Shown: positions 22,169 through 34,897, counted from the first letter of the stretch. The stretch is DNA of 64,000 nt from Stomorhina lunata (GCA_933228675.1 OW121740.1:31363632-31427631), one strand, 5' to 3'. Program-made: numbers and translations. Notes: generated by a model not told the origin, from the letters alone.

Positions 22169-22670
22169 CACAGTACGACAGTGGTTCGTACACATGAGAA
22201 ATGTTAATACAATATGAAAATAGGCTTAAAATAAAGAAATACGTATCTCGACGTTTTTTGAGAAAATCGATTTTAAAGATTCAAAGGACCGTGGAGGTTC
22301 ACTTGTAACGTAATACTATTATAAAAAGTTCTATAAAAATAGAATGGTTGAACCGATTTAAATGCTTGAGCAAATTTTTCCATTAGATGGTGCTTTAATT
22401 TTCATGTAAAATTAAAAAATATACACACAAATCCAAATTTAATTCCCTTTCCAAAACTGGCTCAGGCAGTTTCGAAAAAGTGATTTAAATTTGGATTTGT
22501 TTTTATTCAAAAAACAAATCAAATTTTTCCACTAGATGGCGCTTTAATTTTCATGTAAAATTAAAAAATATCCACTCAAATCCAAATTTAATTCCCTTTC
22601 CAAAACTGGCTCAAGCATTTAAATTGGTTTACCCATTGATTAATTACCCATTTGATTTTGTCGTACTGTG
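22169..22670. mobile_element. 502-bp inverted-repeat element, PIF/Harbinger-like
   Basis: CACAGTACGACA at 22169-22180 is mirrored by TGTCGTACTGTG at 22659-22670. TAA occurs on both sides (22166-22168 and 22671-22673), the target size typical of PIF/Harbinger elements, although a TA target of another group cannot be excluded. Inside, about 100 bases are directly repeated: 'caaatttttccattagatgg' near 22371 and 'caaatttttccactagatgg' near 22517, both ending 'ccaaaactggctca'. No transposase is encoded. Confidence 0.75.
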
Positions 22671-22673
22671 TAA

Positions 22674-23290
22674 TCTTAAAATTTGTCAATATTGTTCTTT
22701 CCCTAAAATTTACCATTTTGTATATAATTTAAATAAGAAATACCTTATAATTTAACCAACATGTACGAGTATCCTGTAAATACATATTAAGTATCTAATA
22801 AATAAATGTCTGTAAAAAATAATTTTCAATTCAATAGTTAGTAACTTTAAACCAAAACTAAGTAAAATACAAATTTTCTTCCATACTACAATAACTTAAA
22901 ATAATAAATAGATAAAAACAAAAACGAATGCTTTCCATTGAAGTGAAAAACTTAAAAGAAAATTTTAATAAATGTAAGCAATAAAGAACTAAACCATAAA
23001 TAATTTAAACAAATGCATACTAACTAATTATTCTATTTCATAAGAAAACTAATAAATACATAAATACATATAAAACTCCAAGTACATACAATATTTAACA
23101 AACAATACAAAATTCTGAGAAAAATTGGATTTTATGTTAAAGAAACAATAGTATTTTGTTTATATAAAATCTTTTAAAATTGTAAGTTATCTTATTTAGT
23201 GTAACTCAAAAGAATATTTAATTTAAAAAATAAGAATTATGATTAATATGATTTAATTTGTTTTGAAATGAAACTCCTCCATATACGAGT
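22674..23290. other. AT-rich intergenic stretch, nothing recognised
   Basis: It is very AT-rich with scattered AATAAA hexamers and no coding or repeat signal. Confidence 0.4.
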
Positions 23291-23329
23291 AAATGTGCTT
23301 TCAAGTTGAAAATTTTCCATTATACTTCT

Positions 23330-25720
23330 TTTTTTAGTTTAAAATTTTTTATAGAAATTTTTTCATTTAAAATTTTTTAATAGACATTTTTTCAATATAA
23401 ACGTTTTTATTGAAAATTTTTCGGTTTAACATTTTTTAAAATAATTTTTTGGCTTAAAATTTTTAGGTTTAAAACTTTTTCTAAAACTTTTTTCGGTTTA
23501 AAAAATTTTTTAAAGAAATTTTTTCGGTTTGAAAATTTTTGATAGAAAATTTTTCTGTTTAAAAATTATTTATAGAAAATTTTTTGGTTTAAAAATTTTT
23601 TTGTAAATAATTTTTCGGGTTTTTGTAGAAACTTTATCGGTTTAAAAATTTTTTGTAGAAAATTTTTACAAAAAATTTTTCACAGAAAATTTTTCTGTTT
23701 TTTATATTGAAAAATTTTCAGTGTAAACATTTTTTATTGAAAATTTTTCGGTCTTAAAATTATTTATAGAAAATTTACTGCTTTTAAAATTTTTTTATAG
23801 AAAATTTATTGGTTTTAAAATTTTTCTTAGAAAATTTTTAAAATTTTAAAATTTTTTTATAGAAAATTTTTCGGTTCAAAAATTTTGTATAGAAAATTTT
23901 TCAATTCAAAAATTTTTTATAGAAAATTTTTCGGTTCAAAAATTTTATATAGAAAATTTTTCGGTTCAAAATTTTATATAGAAAATTTTTCGGTTCAAAA
24001 TTTTTTATCGAAAATTTTTCGGTTCAAAAAATTTGCGATTCAAATTTTTTTAATAGAAGATTAAAATTTTTTTTGTATAGAAAATTTTTAGCTTAAAAAT
24101 TTTTATAGAAATTTTTCGGTTTAAAAATTTTTTATAGAAACTTTTTCGGTTTAAAAATTTTTTATATAAAATTTTCGGTATAAAATTTTTTTTGGAAAAT
24201 TTTTTGTTTAAAAATTTTTTTTTAGAAAATTTTTCGCTTTAAAAATTTTTTTAAGAAAGTTTTTCATTTTAAAAATTTTGTATAAAAAATTTTTTAGCTT
24301 AAAGGTTTTTTATAGAAAGTTTTAAGGTTTAAAAATTTTTCTATTTAAAAATGTTGTAAAGAAAATTTACGGTTTAAAATTTTTTTGTAGAAAATTTGCG
24401 ATTTAAATTTTTTTATAGAAAATTTTTCGTCGTAAAAAATTTTTTTTGTATAGAAATTTTTTAGCTTAAAAATTTTTATAGAAATTTTTCGGTTTAAAAT
24501 TTTTTATAGAAACTTTTTCGGTTTAAAAATTTTTGACATAAAATTTTTCGGTATAAATTTTTTTTTTTTGAAAATTTTTCGTTTTAAAAATTTTTTATAG
24601 AAAATTTTTCGCTTTAAACATTTTTTTAAGAAAGTTTTTCATTTTAAAAATTTTGTATAAAAAATTTTTTGGCTTAAAGGTTTTTTATAGAAAGTTTTAA
24701 GGTTTAAAAATTTTTCTATTTAAAAATGTTGTAAAGAAAATTTACGGTTTAAAAATTTTTTTGTAGAAAATTTGCGATTCAAATTTTTTTAATAGAAAAT
24801 TTTTCGTCATAAAAATTTGTTTTTTGTATAGAAATTTTTTGGCTTAAAAATTTTTATAGAAATTTTTCGGTTTAAAAATTTTTTATAGAAACGTTTTCGG
24901 TTTAAAAATTTTGTTACATAAAATTTTTTGGTATAAAATTTTTTTTTTGAAAATTTTTCGTTTAAAAAATGTTTTATAGAAAATTTTTCGCTTTAAAAAA
25001 TTTTTTAAGAAAATTTTTCGTTTTAAAAATTTTGTATAAAACATTTTTTGGGTTAAAGGTTTTTTATAGAAAGTTTTAAGATTTCAAAAGTCTTCTATTT
25101 AAAAATGTTGTAAAGAAAATTTACGGCTTAATATTTTTTTGGAGAAAATTTGCGATTCACACTTTTTTTGTAAAAAATTTTTCGTCTTAAAAATTTTTCT
25201 GCTTAAAATTTTTTTGATTTAAACATTTTTCGGCGTAAAAAATTATTTATAGAAAAATTTTTCGATGTAAACATTTTTTTGTTAAATCTTTTTTTTTAAA
25301 TTATTTTATAGAAAATTTACGGTTTAATTTTTTTTTTCTATAAAATTTTTGTTTCAAAAATTTTTTCTAGAAAATTTTTCTGTTTAAAAAGTTTTATAGA
25401 AAATTTTTCAGTTTAAAAATTTGGATATAAAAATTTTTTATAGAAAATTTAAAAATTTTTTATAGAAAATTTTTGGGTTAAAAATTTTTTATAGAAAATT
25501 TTTGGGTTAAAAATTTTTTATAGCTGTTTAAAAAGTTTGTTACAGAAAATTTATGTTTTCAAGTCGAAAAATTTTCAGTTGAAAATTTTTCAGTTTAAAA
25601 CTTTTTTATGGAAAATTTTTGGGCTTAAACATTTTGTATAAAAGTTTTTTTTATATAAAAATTTAAAATTTTTTTTAGAAAATTTTTCTGTTTGAAAATT
25701 TGTTATTGAAAATTTTTTGT
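23330..25720 (+). repeat. Degenerate about 30-bp minisatellite array
   Basis: Units are of the type ATAGAAAATTTTTCGGTTTA then AAAATTTTTT, strongly diverged in length and sequence. A longer block is duplicated: about 24050-24420 ('tagcttaaaaatttttatag', 'aaaggttttttatagaaagt', 'aaaatgttgtaaagaaaatt', 'gaaaatttgcgatt') recurs at about 24450-24790 and again at about 24830-25160, giving a higher-order period of roughly 360-380 bases. The array carries the same GAAAATTTTTC core as the others. Confidence 0.9.
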
Positions 25721-26955
25721 AAAAGAAATTAATTTTATTTGAAATATAATTTATGTTGATGGTGAGTTCGAGTCGGGCTTAGGTCCAAATTTTTTGTTCT
25801 AACATTTTTTTATAGAAAATTTCATTATTTTAAGTTCAAAAATTCAAAAGTACTGAAATCTGAAAATTGAAACAGGAAGTGACTACAGGAAGGTTTCAGA
25901 CCAATATTTTGTTGCTTATAATATCTTATAATATCTATGTGGCTGTGCCGTATGGCAACAACTTTTATTAATAGATAATAATGCAAATTTAAAAACTTAA
26001 AAATTACCAAAGACAAATTTTAACACATTTCTACATACTTTTTAGTGTCTAAACATTTTCTTATATTTGGAAAGATTTTTCCATTGTTACGGGGGAGAAA
26101 TAAGTTATTTATTTATCCTATTATGTTATTATCTAAATTTCGCAAAATAAACAAAAACAATTTTGTTTAAATATATGTACTTAATAATTTAAATACCTAT
26201 AAGACAATGTAAATTTCATAAATTAATAAAAAATAAAAATCTTGACGATAAATAAAAAATAATCTAATAATACAAATTTGGAGTTTGTTTTTCATTTGGG
26301 TTGATACTATTATACCAAGGGCCATTTATAAGAGTTATTTAAAATATTTGCAATTATATTCAGGTACAAAAATTTAGAAAAAACTATTTCATTTCAGCAT
26401 AAACTTCTACGTATAAAAATCTATATTAAAGTTGTAATATAACCTCCCCTTGGAAGTGGGACAACAAAAAAGCAAATTCTGAAGAATGGTTGGGTTTGCG
26501 TTTGCTTTATCATATACAAATACTGCACATAATTATAAGCCAATTATTTATTTACTTTTTTTAAATATTAATTGTTTATGCAATGGCAAACAAATAAAAA
26601 TTAAATATATACAAAAAAATGTTTGCATTTGAATGTAAATAACGTTTTCTGTTTATATTTAAATAAATATATTTATATAATGACGGAAAAATAAATAGGA
26701 TATTTAATTTCCAAAGTAACCACAAACATTTACTTAACAACTCATCCATGCAAACTAAATTATATATTTGCAATTACGGTTATCATTTCAATGCATTCAT
26801 TCGTACTGTTTTTTATTTGGTTTTTTATTAATTTTTTTTATAGTTATTTTAAATGAAATACAAAGATTTGCAAACAAATGCAAATTAAATAAAAACAATA
26901 TTTGTTGCATATGTGCGAAGTTGATTTGTGTTGAAGAAAAAAACTGATTTTATTT
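25721..26955. other. AT-rich intergenic stretch, nothing recognised
   Basis: The small minus-strand frames at 25825-26016 and 26576-26773 show no domain and have the composition of their surroundings. No inverted or tandem structure was noticed. Confidence 0.4.
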
Positions 26956-26957
26956 AA

Positions 26958-28010
26958 ATAAGTAAGAAAAAGCTATAGTCGGTCAGGCCCGAATATGGTC
27001 AAATATGGCCCAACAACTTTACAAGTTTTAGAGACATATGTTATGTGCTATTTTTTCTTTAAAAATTTCAAGATTGAAGTACATTTATGTCATTTTCAGC
27101 AGAGGGAATGATATAGGAGTAGAGATGGATTTAGACCAGGGTATTTACCTTACGCTGGGTATTTACCTATTTACACCCACCTTCATACCCGGATATTTAT
27201 CTAATTTCGGTTAAGTACTCATTTGAATAACAAATACTCGTTGCTACGTAGAGCAAAAGAATTTTGAACATTTTCGAATTTATCTGAGGTACCTCCTGCA
27301 TTGGAATTAATTTACACAATGTCACAGGAGCTAAACATAAATGTAATGGCATATTTTGTCAATTACAAGGCCAGAAATGATTTTTGGGCGAAAATTTTTG
27401 TTTGGATGAAATTTCTCCAGTAAATTAGAGGAAAGAAATTTGTGGAAATACGCAATTAAGCAAATTAAATGTTCGAATTTTAACAGCTCCCTGTACTTCA
27501 GCTGCTTCTGAACGTCCCCTTAGCACCCACAGCTTCTTCTTTTAAATTTTTGTTATATTGATTTACACTCACATTTTGGGTGAATACCCAAGTGCTTGGG
27601 TAAATACCTGGGTATTTACCTTTTAATACCCAATTTACCATTTGGGTATTTACCCTTGTCCCATCACTATATAGGAGCTAGGGTCAATTGTGGATCGATT
27701 GTTAGCAAATTTCGGTTATCGGTTAATATTTACAAAATACTTATCTGTGAAAAGTTTAAGCATAAAACTGCATTAATCTTTATATTTAAAGCATTTTTGT
27801 GCATTTCTTGGTATTTACTTAAAAGACTTTTAAGATTGTGTTTTCTACGAGGGGTATGGTCAATGTGCGCGGATTTTGGTTTACATAAGCAATATTTATG
27901 CATTCATTATTAAAATACAATAAAATTTGTGGAAGACATCTGTATGTGACATTCCCGTAATAGTAATCCAAATTTGCTCAAAAGGTATAGGGATCATTCT
28001 TCTACCAAAA
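26958..28010 (-). repeat. Family C repeat, copy 1, split by a hAT-type element
   Basis: It begins 'aagtaagaaaaagctatagtc' and 'ggtcaggcccga', like a reversed family A tail, and then diverges. The closest match is the copy at 50105-50995: 'ttagagacatat', 'tcaattgtggatcgattgtt', 'atttacaaaatacttat', 'gtatagggatc'. It is interrupted at 27120-27669. The frame at 27596-27913 spans insertion and repeat and is not a gene. Confidence 0.7.
27120..27669. mobile_element. 550-bp hAT-type MITE nested in family C
   Basis: The ends TAGAGATGGATTTAG and, in complement, TAGTGATGGGACAAG are flanked by the perfect 8-bp duplication TATAGGAG (27112-27119 and 27670-27677). Eight-base duplications and A/GnGATGGG-type ends fit hAT elements. 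Inside, GGGTATTTACC and its complement recur at least eight times (for example 27138, 27158, 27610, 27643), concentrated near both ends. It encodes no transposase. Confidence 0.9.
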
Positions 28011-28072
28011 TAAGTGTCTTTGATAAATTTTATTAAACTGATTTGTACTATATAACAAGCTTACATGGACAT

Positions 28073-28616
28073 TAGCGTGACAATTTTTTGTACGAAGGAA
28101 AATGATTTTGCGAATTTTATAACTTTTTCTACGGAATATTGTGACACTAGATCTAAAAGTCTAAAAATTTGAGTCAAATGGGACAACGTTCTATGGGCGC
28201 GCATCGTGTCCAAAGTTTAAGACCCCATTTGTATGAAGAAGAATGGGTTATTTTTTTGTTTTTGCGAAATTTAGACCAAAACTAAATAACTTTTACTTGA
28301 AAAAATAATAGAATATTAAAGAGAACTAATACAGCTTTATTCCAAATCATGAAAGATGAAAATCCATGAAATAGTTTAAAAGTTATTGCAGTTTTCTCTC
28401 AAAAATGAATGTCCTTGAAAACGCGCCTGAGGATATGCCCCAAAAATTGTATGTTGTATATAAAGCAATTCCAAAGTTAGACATGATTTATCATTTAATG
28501 GCTTGTTACTAGTAAATAGTTTAGTTTTGTCTAAATACAATCAAATTTACTTAGTTTTTTTCATGTTAGAAAATTGTACATTTTTCTCAGGCCAGTTTCA
28601 AAAATCATTTTTTAAT
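28073..28616 (+). mobile_element. Family E hAT-type element, truncated copy 3
   Basis: It starts TAGCGTGACA (one change from TAGGGTGACA) and follows the left half of the copy at 8068-9316 for about 540 bases ('ggcgcgcatcg', 'acagctttattc', 'aatttacttagttt'). It then stops exactly where a family A repeat begins at 28617. No right half was found beyond the family A copy. Confidence 0.85.
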
Positions 28617-29303
28617 TATACCCTTCACCACCATAGGTGGAAAGGGTAGTATAAGTTTGTGCTGATGTATGTAACGCATATAAATATTTGTCTTAGACCC
28701 TCCTTTTAGTATACCAATAGGCTTAGAATCACTTTCTGAGTCGATTTAGCGATGTCCGTCCGTCCGTCTGGCTGGCTGGACCCCCATGTAAACCTTGTAA
28801 TTAAACTGTAATTCTAAAGATAATTTGATGAAATTTGGCACAGATCATTTTTTTTGATAATGGGACCATGGCTATTGAAATTGGTTAAAATCGGTCCATT
28901 ATTTATGGTACCTCCCATAGGTCCCACTTCCCGGAATTGACATATTGGCCACAAATATCAATATTTTTTCATGAAATTCAAAACAAATACTGCTTATATA
29001 AACTAAAATCACTGTACCAAATTTCGTTGAAATCGGTCTACATTTGACTATAGCTCCCATACAAACTCTTCTTTAAAAAAGCACTAAATGAGACAATCAC
29101 TAAAACGCTTGTAAATCTAAAGATAATAAGAATTTTAAATTTCGAGCTCTCATATAAGTCCAAATGACGGAAACAGCTTAAATATATCAGTTTTGAAATA
29201 TTTGTCTTTATATATATAGGAAAAATAACACCTTTGACCTTAGTGGTGAAGGGTATCGTATGGTCAGGCTTGACCGACTATAGCACTTTCTTACTTGTTT
29301 TTG
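28617..29303 (+). repeat. Family A (mini-me-like) repeat, complete reference copy
   Basis: It starts TATACCCTTCACCACCATAG and ends 'gactatagcactttcttact' 'tgttt'. Near the ends, TACCCTTCACCAC and GTGGTGAAGGGTA are inverted to each other. The conserved core 'ctgagtcgatttagcgatg' runs into GTCCGTCCGTCTGGCTGGCT at about 28755-28775. Mini-me repeats of Diptera carry such a GTCY stretch next to a conserved core, and this is why I place it with them. It encodes no protein; the frame at 29234-29425 runs out of its tail. Confidence 0.8.
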
Positions 29304-30130
29304 AATTAAATCGGATTATTATTTCAGGAACACCACGAAATTTATATTCCCTCCTGTTTGTCAAAAATGTATTTCTTTTAGAAAAAATATTGCTGTTAGT
29401 GGCCAAAATCAATGACCACATTTGATTGGTATTGTCTTTTATTTGACCATTTGACCCTCAAAACGTGTTTAGTTCCAAAGGTAATTGCAGTTGTTATTTG
29501 CTAAGCTTCATGGTAAACGGTCCATATTTTATCATATATCACATATTAGATACATTGACAGAAACTTTGACTTTTTTGCATTTTGATCCATAATATGGAT
29601 TCCATATTAGTTCTTAGTTTTGAAGTGTTTCAAAAAGAACTTTTATGCTTGTTAAATATTTAAATTTTAATGAATTGTTTTATTTAATTTGCTTAAAAAA
29701 AACATTTGACTAATTACATTTGTTATTCTTTTTCTTCTATTATAAGTAAAGTTATTTACATATTATTCCAATTTAACTTATATACTTAAGTATAAGTATA
29801 TAAATTTGCTTATTATTTGCCACTGGAGTATTGCTGCTGTAATACTGCTACAGTCTATAACATATATTGTTCTATTTACTCTAATTGTTCAAGTGACCGA
29901 AATAAAGTTATTTTTGCACAATGTTATTGTTTATAAAAAGTTTTAAGCTTTTAAAACATATTTACCAAAAACTTATTTTTTAAAAGTTTTTTGGTATAGT
30001 AGATTTTTACCACGTATTAAAACTTTTTAATATTTGTATATATGAGTAAAAAATCCTACCGAATATGCAGTCAATTCTAATATTTAAATTGATTCAACAT
30101 TAGGTCATTTTGCTTATTTACAGTCCGTTT
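29304..30130. other. Intergenic stretch with one diverged repeat-like patch
   Basis: Around 29500-29560 'taaacggtccatattttatc' resembles the phrase found in families A and B, but no ends can be defined. The remainder is AT-rich and unremarkable. Confidence 0.4.
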
Positions 30131-30260
30131 ATAAGTTTTCATAAAACATTTGAGATTGTCATTCCGTTTGTAATTTCCTTAATATTGACTCAAAAATCAA
30201 CAACGATATATATTCTGATTCCTTATAAAATTCTAAGACGATTGAGAGATGTCTGTCTGT

Positions 30261-30662
30261 TTTTTTTTTTTTTTTTGATACGCTGGATGTGTGGAATATT
30301 CATAGATATATCCAACCCGTGTTGGAAAAAATGCACGATTCACATAAGTACCTACGTACTAAACCACACCCCCTACACTTCAGGCCCCAAATCCCCACGG
30401 GACTGCCATTTGGTATTACTTCGCGGGGGGGCTAAGCCAATTGCTGTTCTCAGTGTGTTACTCTCACTAGCTCATTAGGATAGTCTATTTATTTCCGCTT
30501 TGCGGTTTCTTTCTGCTTGTAGAAGCAGATTGTTAATGACGTCTACGAATCTTTTTATAAGTTCCCAGTTACTTTTCGAGAAAAGCATAATCCTTATAAC
30601 ATTGTCAGGAGACACGTTTTCCCCAACGCATTGTTCAAGTTGTTGCCTATGATCTATAAATA
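30261..30662 (-). mobile_element. 5'-truncated LINE insertion (C-terminus of ORF2 plus 3' UTR)
   Basis: Read on the minus strand, the insertion encodes SPDNVIRIMLFSKSNWELIK and on to a stop at about 30475. This resembles the C-terminal 'vi.yML.s..nW..v' region after RNase H in I/LOA-type LINE ORF2 proteins. A moderately GC-rich 3' UTR follows, then a poly(A) tail seen as a T run at 30261-30276. It is flanked by ATGTCTGTCTGT on both sides (30249-30260 and 30663-30674), as target-primed reverse transcription would leave. The long frame at 30475-30879 is this C-terminus joined to translated GTCT repeats, not a real gene. Confidence 0.8.
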
Positions 30663-30868
<206 letters not shown>

Positions 30869-32246
30869 GTTGAAATCACGATAACGCCTAAGCGAAAGAA
30901 GCTAGCTCACTGACACTTAATAAAACCATTCTTTATCTATGAGAAAATTTTGGTATTGAAATTGGGAAAAATCGGTTAATATTTGTCCATAGCCCCCGTA
31001 TAACCTCGACTACGCTAATCGCTTATTTGATAAGAAATAACAAACTATAACAGCTATGATGATAAAATTTGGTACATAGAAGTTTTGCTTAAGCCCATCA
31101 GAATCGGTTCATATTTAGTCATAGCTTCCATATAAAAAAACTTACGGAAACAGCCAAAATTTCACACACTGAAATGCCAATAAATCTGAAACTATAACAG
31201 ATATAATCGCTAAATTTAGTACGAGGTGGTCTTATGTCAGTGCCAACGAGTGTGCAGAATTTTGTTACAATCGGTTACTATTACGGAAACACAAAAATAC
31301 AAAAAGAAAACACGGTTTATGTCCGTCTTTCCTTCAGAGAAAAGCGCGATAGTTCCTTAACTACAAGAGCTAGAGAGACAAAGTTTAGCAAAAGTATTTT
31401 CGATGTGTTATAGAAATTGTGTGCTAAAAATGGGTAAAATCGGTGCACATTTAGTTAGAGCTCCCATATAACCCTGCCCCGGGAATCACATTTATGCTAA
31501 TAAATTTAATAAAATTGTAAAATCTATGACTACTAAATTTAGAACAGAGAAGTTTTGTGCAACTTTCAGTCAGCATGTCAAATTTTATAGAAATTGGTCC
31601 ATTTTTGACCATAGCTTTCATATAAAAACCGCTCCCGGTAACCACTAAAATGCCACAAACGCCAGTTAAAAGCTATTAAATTATAAACTATGTCAGCTAT
31701 GGCCACTAAATTTTGCACAAATAAACTTTATACTAATACCAGCCATTATATTAAATTTTGTAACAATCGGTCAACATTTGGCTATAGTTCTTACATATAT
31801 ATATATAACATCCCCTTTTTATATCTACAATCCAAAAGATTTGGAGGTACATTCGGTATATTAAGATTGCATCTACGAAATTAGATAGCTATCAATCAAT
31901 GTTAGGTCCAAACTTTATATACGGTAGATGCATTAGGAACTCCTTACAAAATATATGAACCTGCCGTGTTGCTATCAACATGTTTATGGCACAATGAAAC
32001 AGCTTATTAATGTTAAACTATATTCGGTTATTGAACAACATTTTGTCCAAGGTAACTACTTGGGAAACCACTGAGATACTTTTAAATATGGAACTATAGT
32101 AACTATACCACTGCAACCGAATTTAGTCCAAATATATTACCAACAATACCAGATTTGGTCAACATTTTGAATTAGCTGCACTCTCGTACAACTTGATGGT
32201 GGGTACACAAGATTCGGCATAGCCGAATATAACACTCTTACTTGTT

Positions 32247-33083
32247 TTTTTTTTTTTTTTTGATTTAAACTTAATATCGAATATTTTTAAAATTATGTAT
32301 ATTTATAACATACATATACTGATATCTAAATAATCTCACCTAAACGCCTTTGTATATTCATTTTTTTTTTTTTGTTTATCTATTCGTTAAAATACTTATA
32401 TCATGATATCATACAAATATAAATATCATGCGTTTATTTGTTCTGAAAACAATTTTATCCATTAAATAAAAATCCAAAGAAATAATAAAAATTCATATAA
32501 AAAGTATGAATATGTATTTAGCATAGAAATCTGGGAACAAAAATATTTGTATTCCGTTTGAAAAGTAAATAAAAAACAGAATTTTATTTCAAAATCAACA
32601 TAAATTTTTAATTAAAACAAAATTTTAAAAATATTGCAACATAAAGACAAACAGTCGTAAATACATACATACATATGTGTTTGTCAAGGTGAGTTATGTT
32701 CTACATTAACGTAGATAGGGAGGAAATAGTGCAATTATGTTGATATTTGTTAAATTTTGATTTAAAAGAAACTAAAAATGTTAAAAATTTTACTTAAATA
32801 TATAAAAGTATTCGCTACGAAATGTTTGTCCGTGGACCTTTTTCCATTGACCGCTTTATGTCATCATTTAATTGAGGGAAGTTCAAAATAGTTATATAAG
32901 ATCATTATATGAGCCTTAAATATGAACTGATATTATTATCAAATCTCTATCATTTCTAATTTTATCGTTATGAGATGTTGCTTATAAGCAACAGTTAACA
33001 TTGGTAGTACATTTAAAGAAAAGAGTAATTTTATTTCATGTTACTTTTATTAATTTCATGTGTAATATGAAAAAAATTATAAA
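32247..33083. other. AT-rich intergenic stretch, nothing recognised
   Basis: T-runs and ordinary AT-rich sequence. The frame at 33001-33237 runs into the family A copy and is not a gene. Confidence 0.4.
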
Positions 33084-33322
33084 TTTGGCTATTGAAATTC
33101 ATCAAAATCGTTCTATTATTTATGATACGTCCCATAGGTCCCACTTTCCGGAATTGATATATCGGCCACAAATATCAATATTTTTTCATAAAATTCAAAA
33201 CAAATACTGCTTATGTAAACTTAAATCATTGTACTAAATTTCGTTAAAATCTTTCCACAATTGACCATGGCTCCCATGCAAACTCTAAATAAGACAAAAA
33301 TCACTAAAACGCTCGTAAAATA
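33084..33322 (+). repeat. Family A repeat, left part of a split copy
   Basis: 'ggctattgaaattcatcaaa', 'ggccacaaatatcaatattt' and 'cactaaaacgctcgtaaa' match 28870-29115. The copy lacks its head and is interrupted by the element at 33329-34640. Confidence 0.75.
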
Positions 33323-33328
33323 AATTGA

Positions 33329-34640
33329 GGGGCTTGGAGCACAAGGGATCTAAGTGACTTTTTTCTAATAATGTGAAATGAAAGGTTAAAGTTAAATTGC
33401 AATAAAAAATTTTGGATGCTGTGTGGATTATTATTTTTTAATGAGTAGAGATCTTGAGATATATTTTTAACTGATTATTTAAAAAAATACCATATTCTGC
33501 ATTTGCAAATATCCAAAAATTACTCTTGAAGTAAGCACCTAGCACTTATTCCCCTTGTGCTCCAACTTTTTTTTAATTTTTAAATAATTTTACTTGTACC
33601 CCAAAATAATGTGAAATGAGAGGTTAAAGTTAAATTGGAACAAAAAACTTTTGATGCTGTGTGGATTATTATTTTTTAATGAGTAGAGATCCTGAGATAT
33701 ATTTTTAATTGATTAATTAACAAAATACCACATTCTGCATTTGCAAATACCCAAAAATTACTCTTGAAATAAGCAACTAGCACTTATTCCCCTTGTGCTC
33801 CAACTTTTTTTTAATTTCTAAATAATCTTACTTGTACCACAAACGAATGTAATATCCTGTAAGTAACTTCTTTCATGAAAACAGGAAGGATACAATTTTT
33901 AAAACAACATTTTATTAAGAAAAGCTTTAAGGCTGCTTTGTTAAATTTTTTAGTCGTTATAATCAGATTCCATTACATCATCGGGCTCAACTTCATCCTC
34001 ACTTTGGAATAAAATGAATAAATTTTCAACATGTTTAAAATTTCCATGAATAGTTATGTCTACACTAAAGCTCACTGAAAGATCTATACCACGTTTAAAT
34101 ATTATGACGATCGGCTCAGCAGTTACCGCTCAATTGACCAATATGTAGAACTTTGACGCCATCTATCGAACGAAAATAGAACTCCACACAAACGCTGCTC
34201 ACGTCATATATAATACACAGGTTAATTTTGGTCCAATTCGGTGCATTAGTTTTTGAGTTTACTTATTAGAAATAAACATGATTAATTTGTTAATGTAAGT
34301 AGATTTAATAATGAATTAATTTACAAATTATCTTATACAAAGTCCAGGTAAATTTTAGCTCAAAACTTTTCTTTGACCCAAGTACATAGTCCATGTGAAA
34401 CATTAATTTTAAAATTTTGTTGGAGCACAAGGGGTTCAAGTGCACATATACCCCTTGTGCTCCAACCAAAACAGGTATTTTAGTTGGCAAGTTTAGATAT
34501 GGTCGCCATATCTCACTATTGGATGGCAATCTCACTTCCACCTTTTATGCTCCAAATTTCCCTGTACTTCACGAACTAATTCCACATGCTAACTCAATTT
34601 TTTTAAAAAAGGCACTTAGACCCCTTGTGCTCCAAGCCCC
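33329..34640. mobile_element. 1.3-kb terminal-inverted-repeat element with internal tandem duplication
   Basis: The ends GGGGCTTGGAGCACAAGGG and, in complement, GGGGCTTGGAGCACAAGGGG, continued by TCTAAGTG, form inverted repeats of about 28-34 bp with one mismatch. The flanks TAAATTGA (33321-33328) and TCAATTGA (34641-34648) differ by one base and could be an 8-bp target duplication. Alternatively AATT belongs to the inverted repeat and the target is shorter. Inside, a 238-bp segment is tandemly duplicated (33367-33604 and 33605-33842), and the terminal motif CCCCTTGTGCTCCAA recurs on either strand at 33551, 33789, 34420 and 34451. The frames at 34305-34541 and 34417-34716 carry no recognisable transposase motif. 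Confidence 0.85.
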
Positions 34641-34648
34641 TCAATTGA

Positions 34649-34895
34649 AAATTTTAAGTTTATTTTTTGCATACATCATTTTTGTAACAACTGTAATCAA
34701 CTGTAATCGACCCTAGCTCTAATATAAGTCAATATAATGGAGACAGCTTCAATATATAAGTTTTGAAAAATGTTTGTATGATCACAAAATTTAGCCAATA
34801 TTTGTCTCTATACAGGAAAAAGAACACCTTTGACCTTAGTGGTGAAGAGTATCGTATGGTCGGGCTTGACCGACTACAACACATTCTTACTTGTT
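34649..34895 (+). repeat. Family A repeat, right part of the split copy
   Basis: It resumes the interrupted copy: 'ttaagtttattttttgcata', 'tgtaacaactgtaatcaa', 'gaccctagctctaatataag', and the tail 'gaccttagtggtgaagagta' to 'cttacttgttt'. A small local duplication of 'caactgtaatc' lies at about 34687-34710. Confidence 0.8.
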
Positions 34896-34897
34896 TC

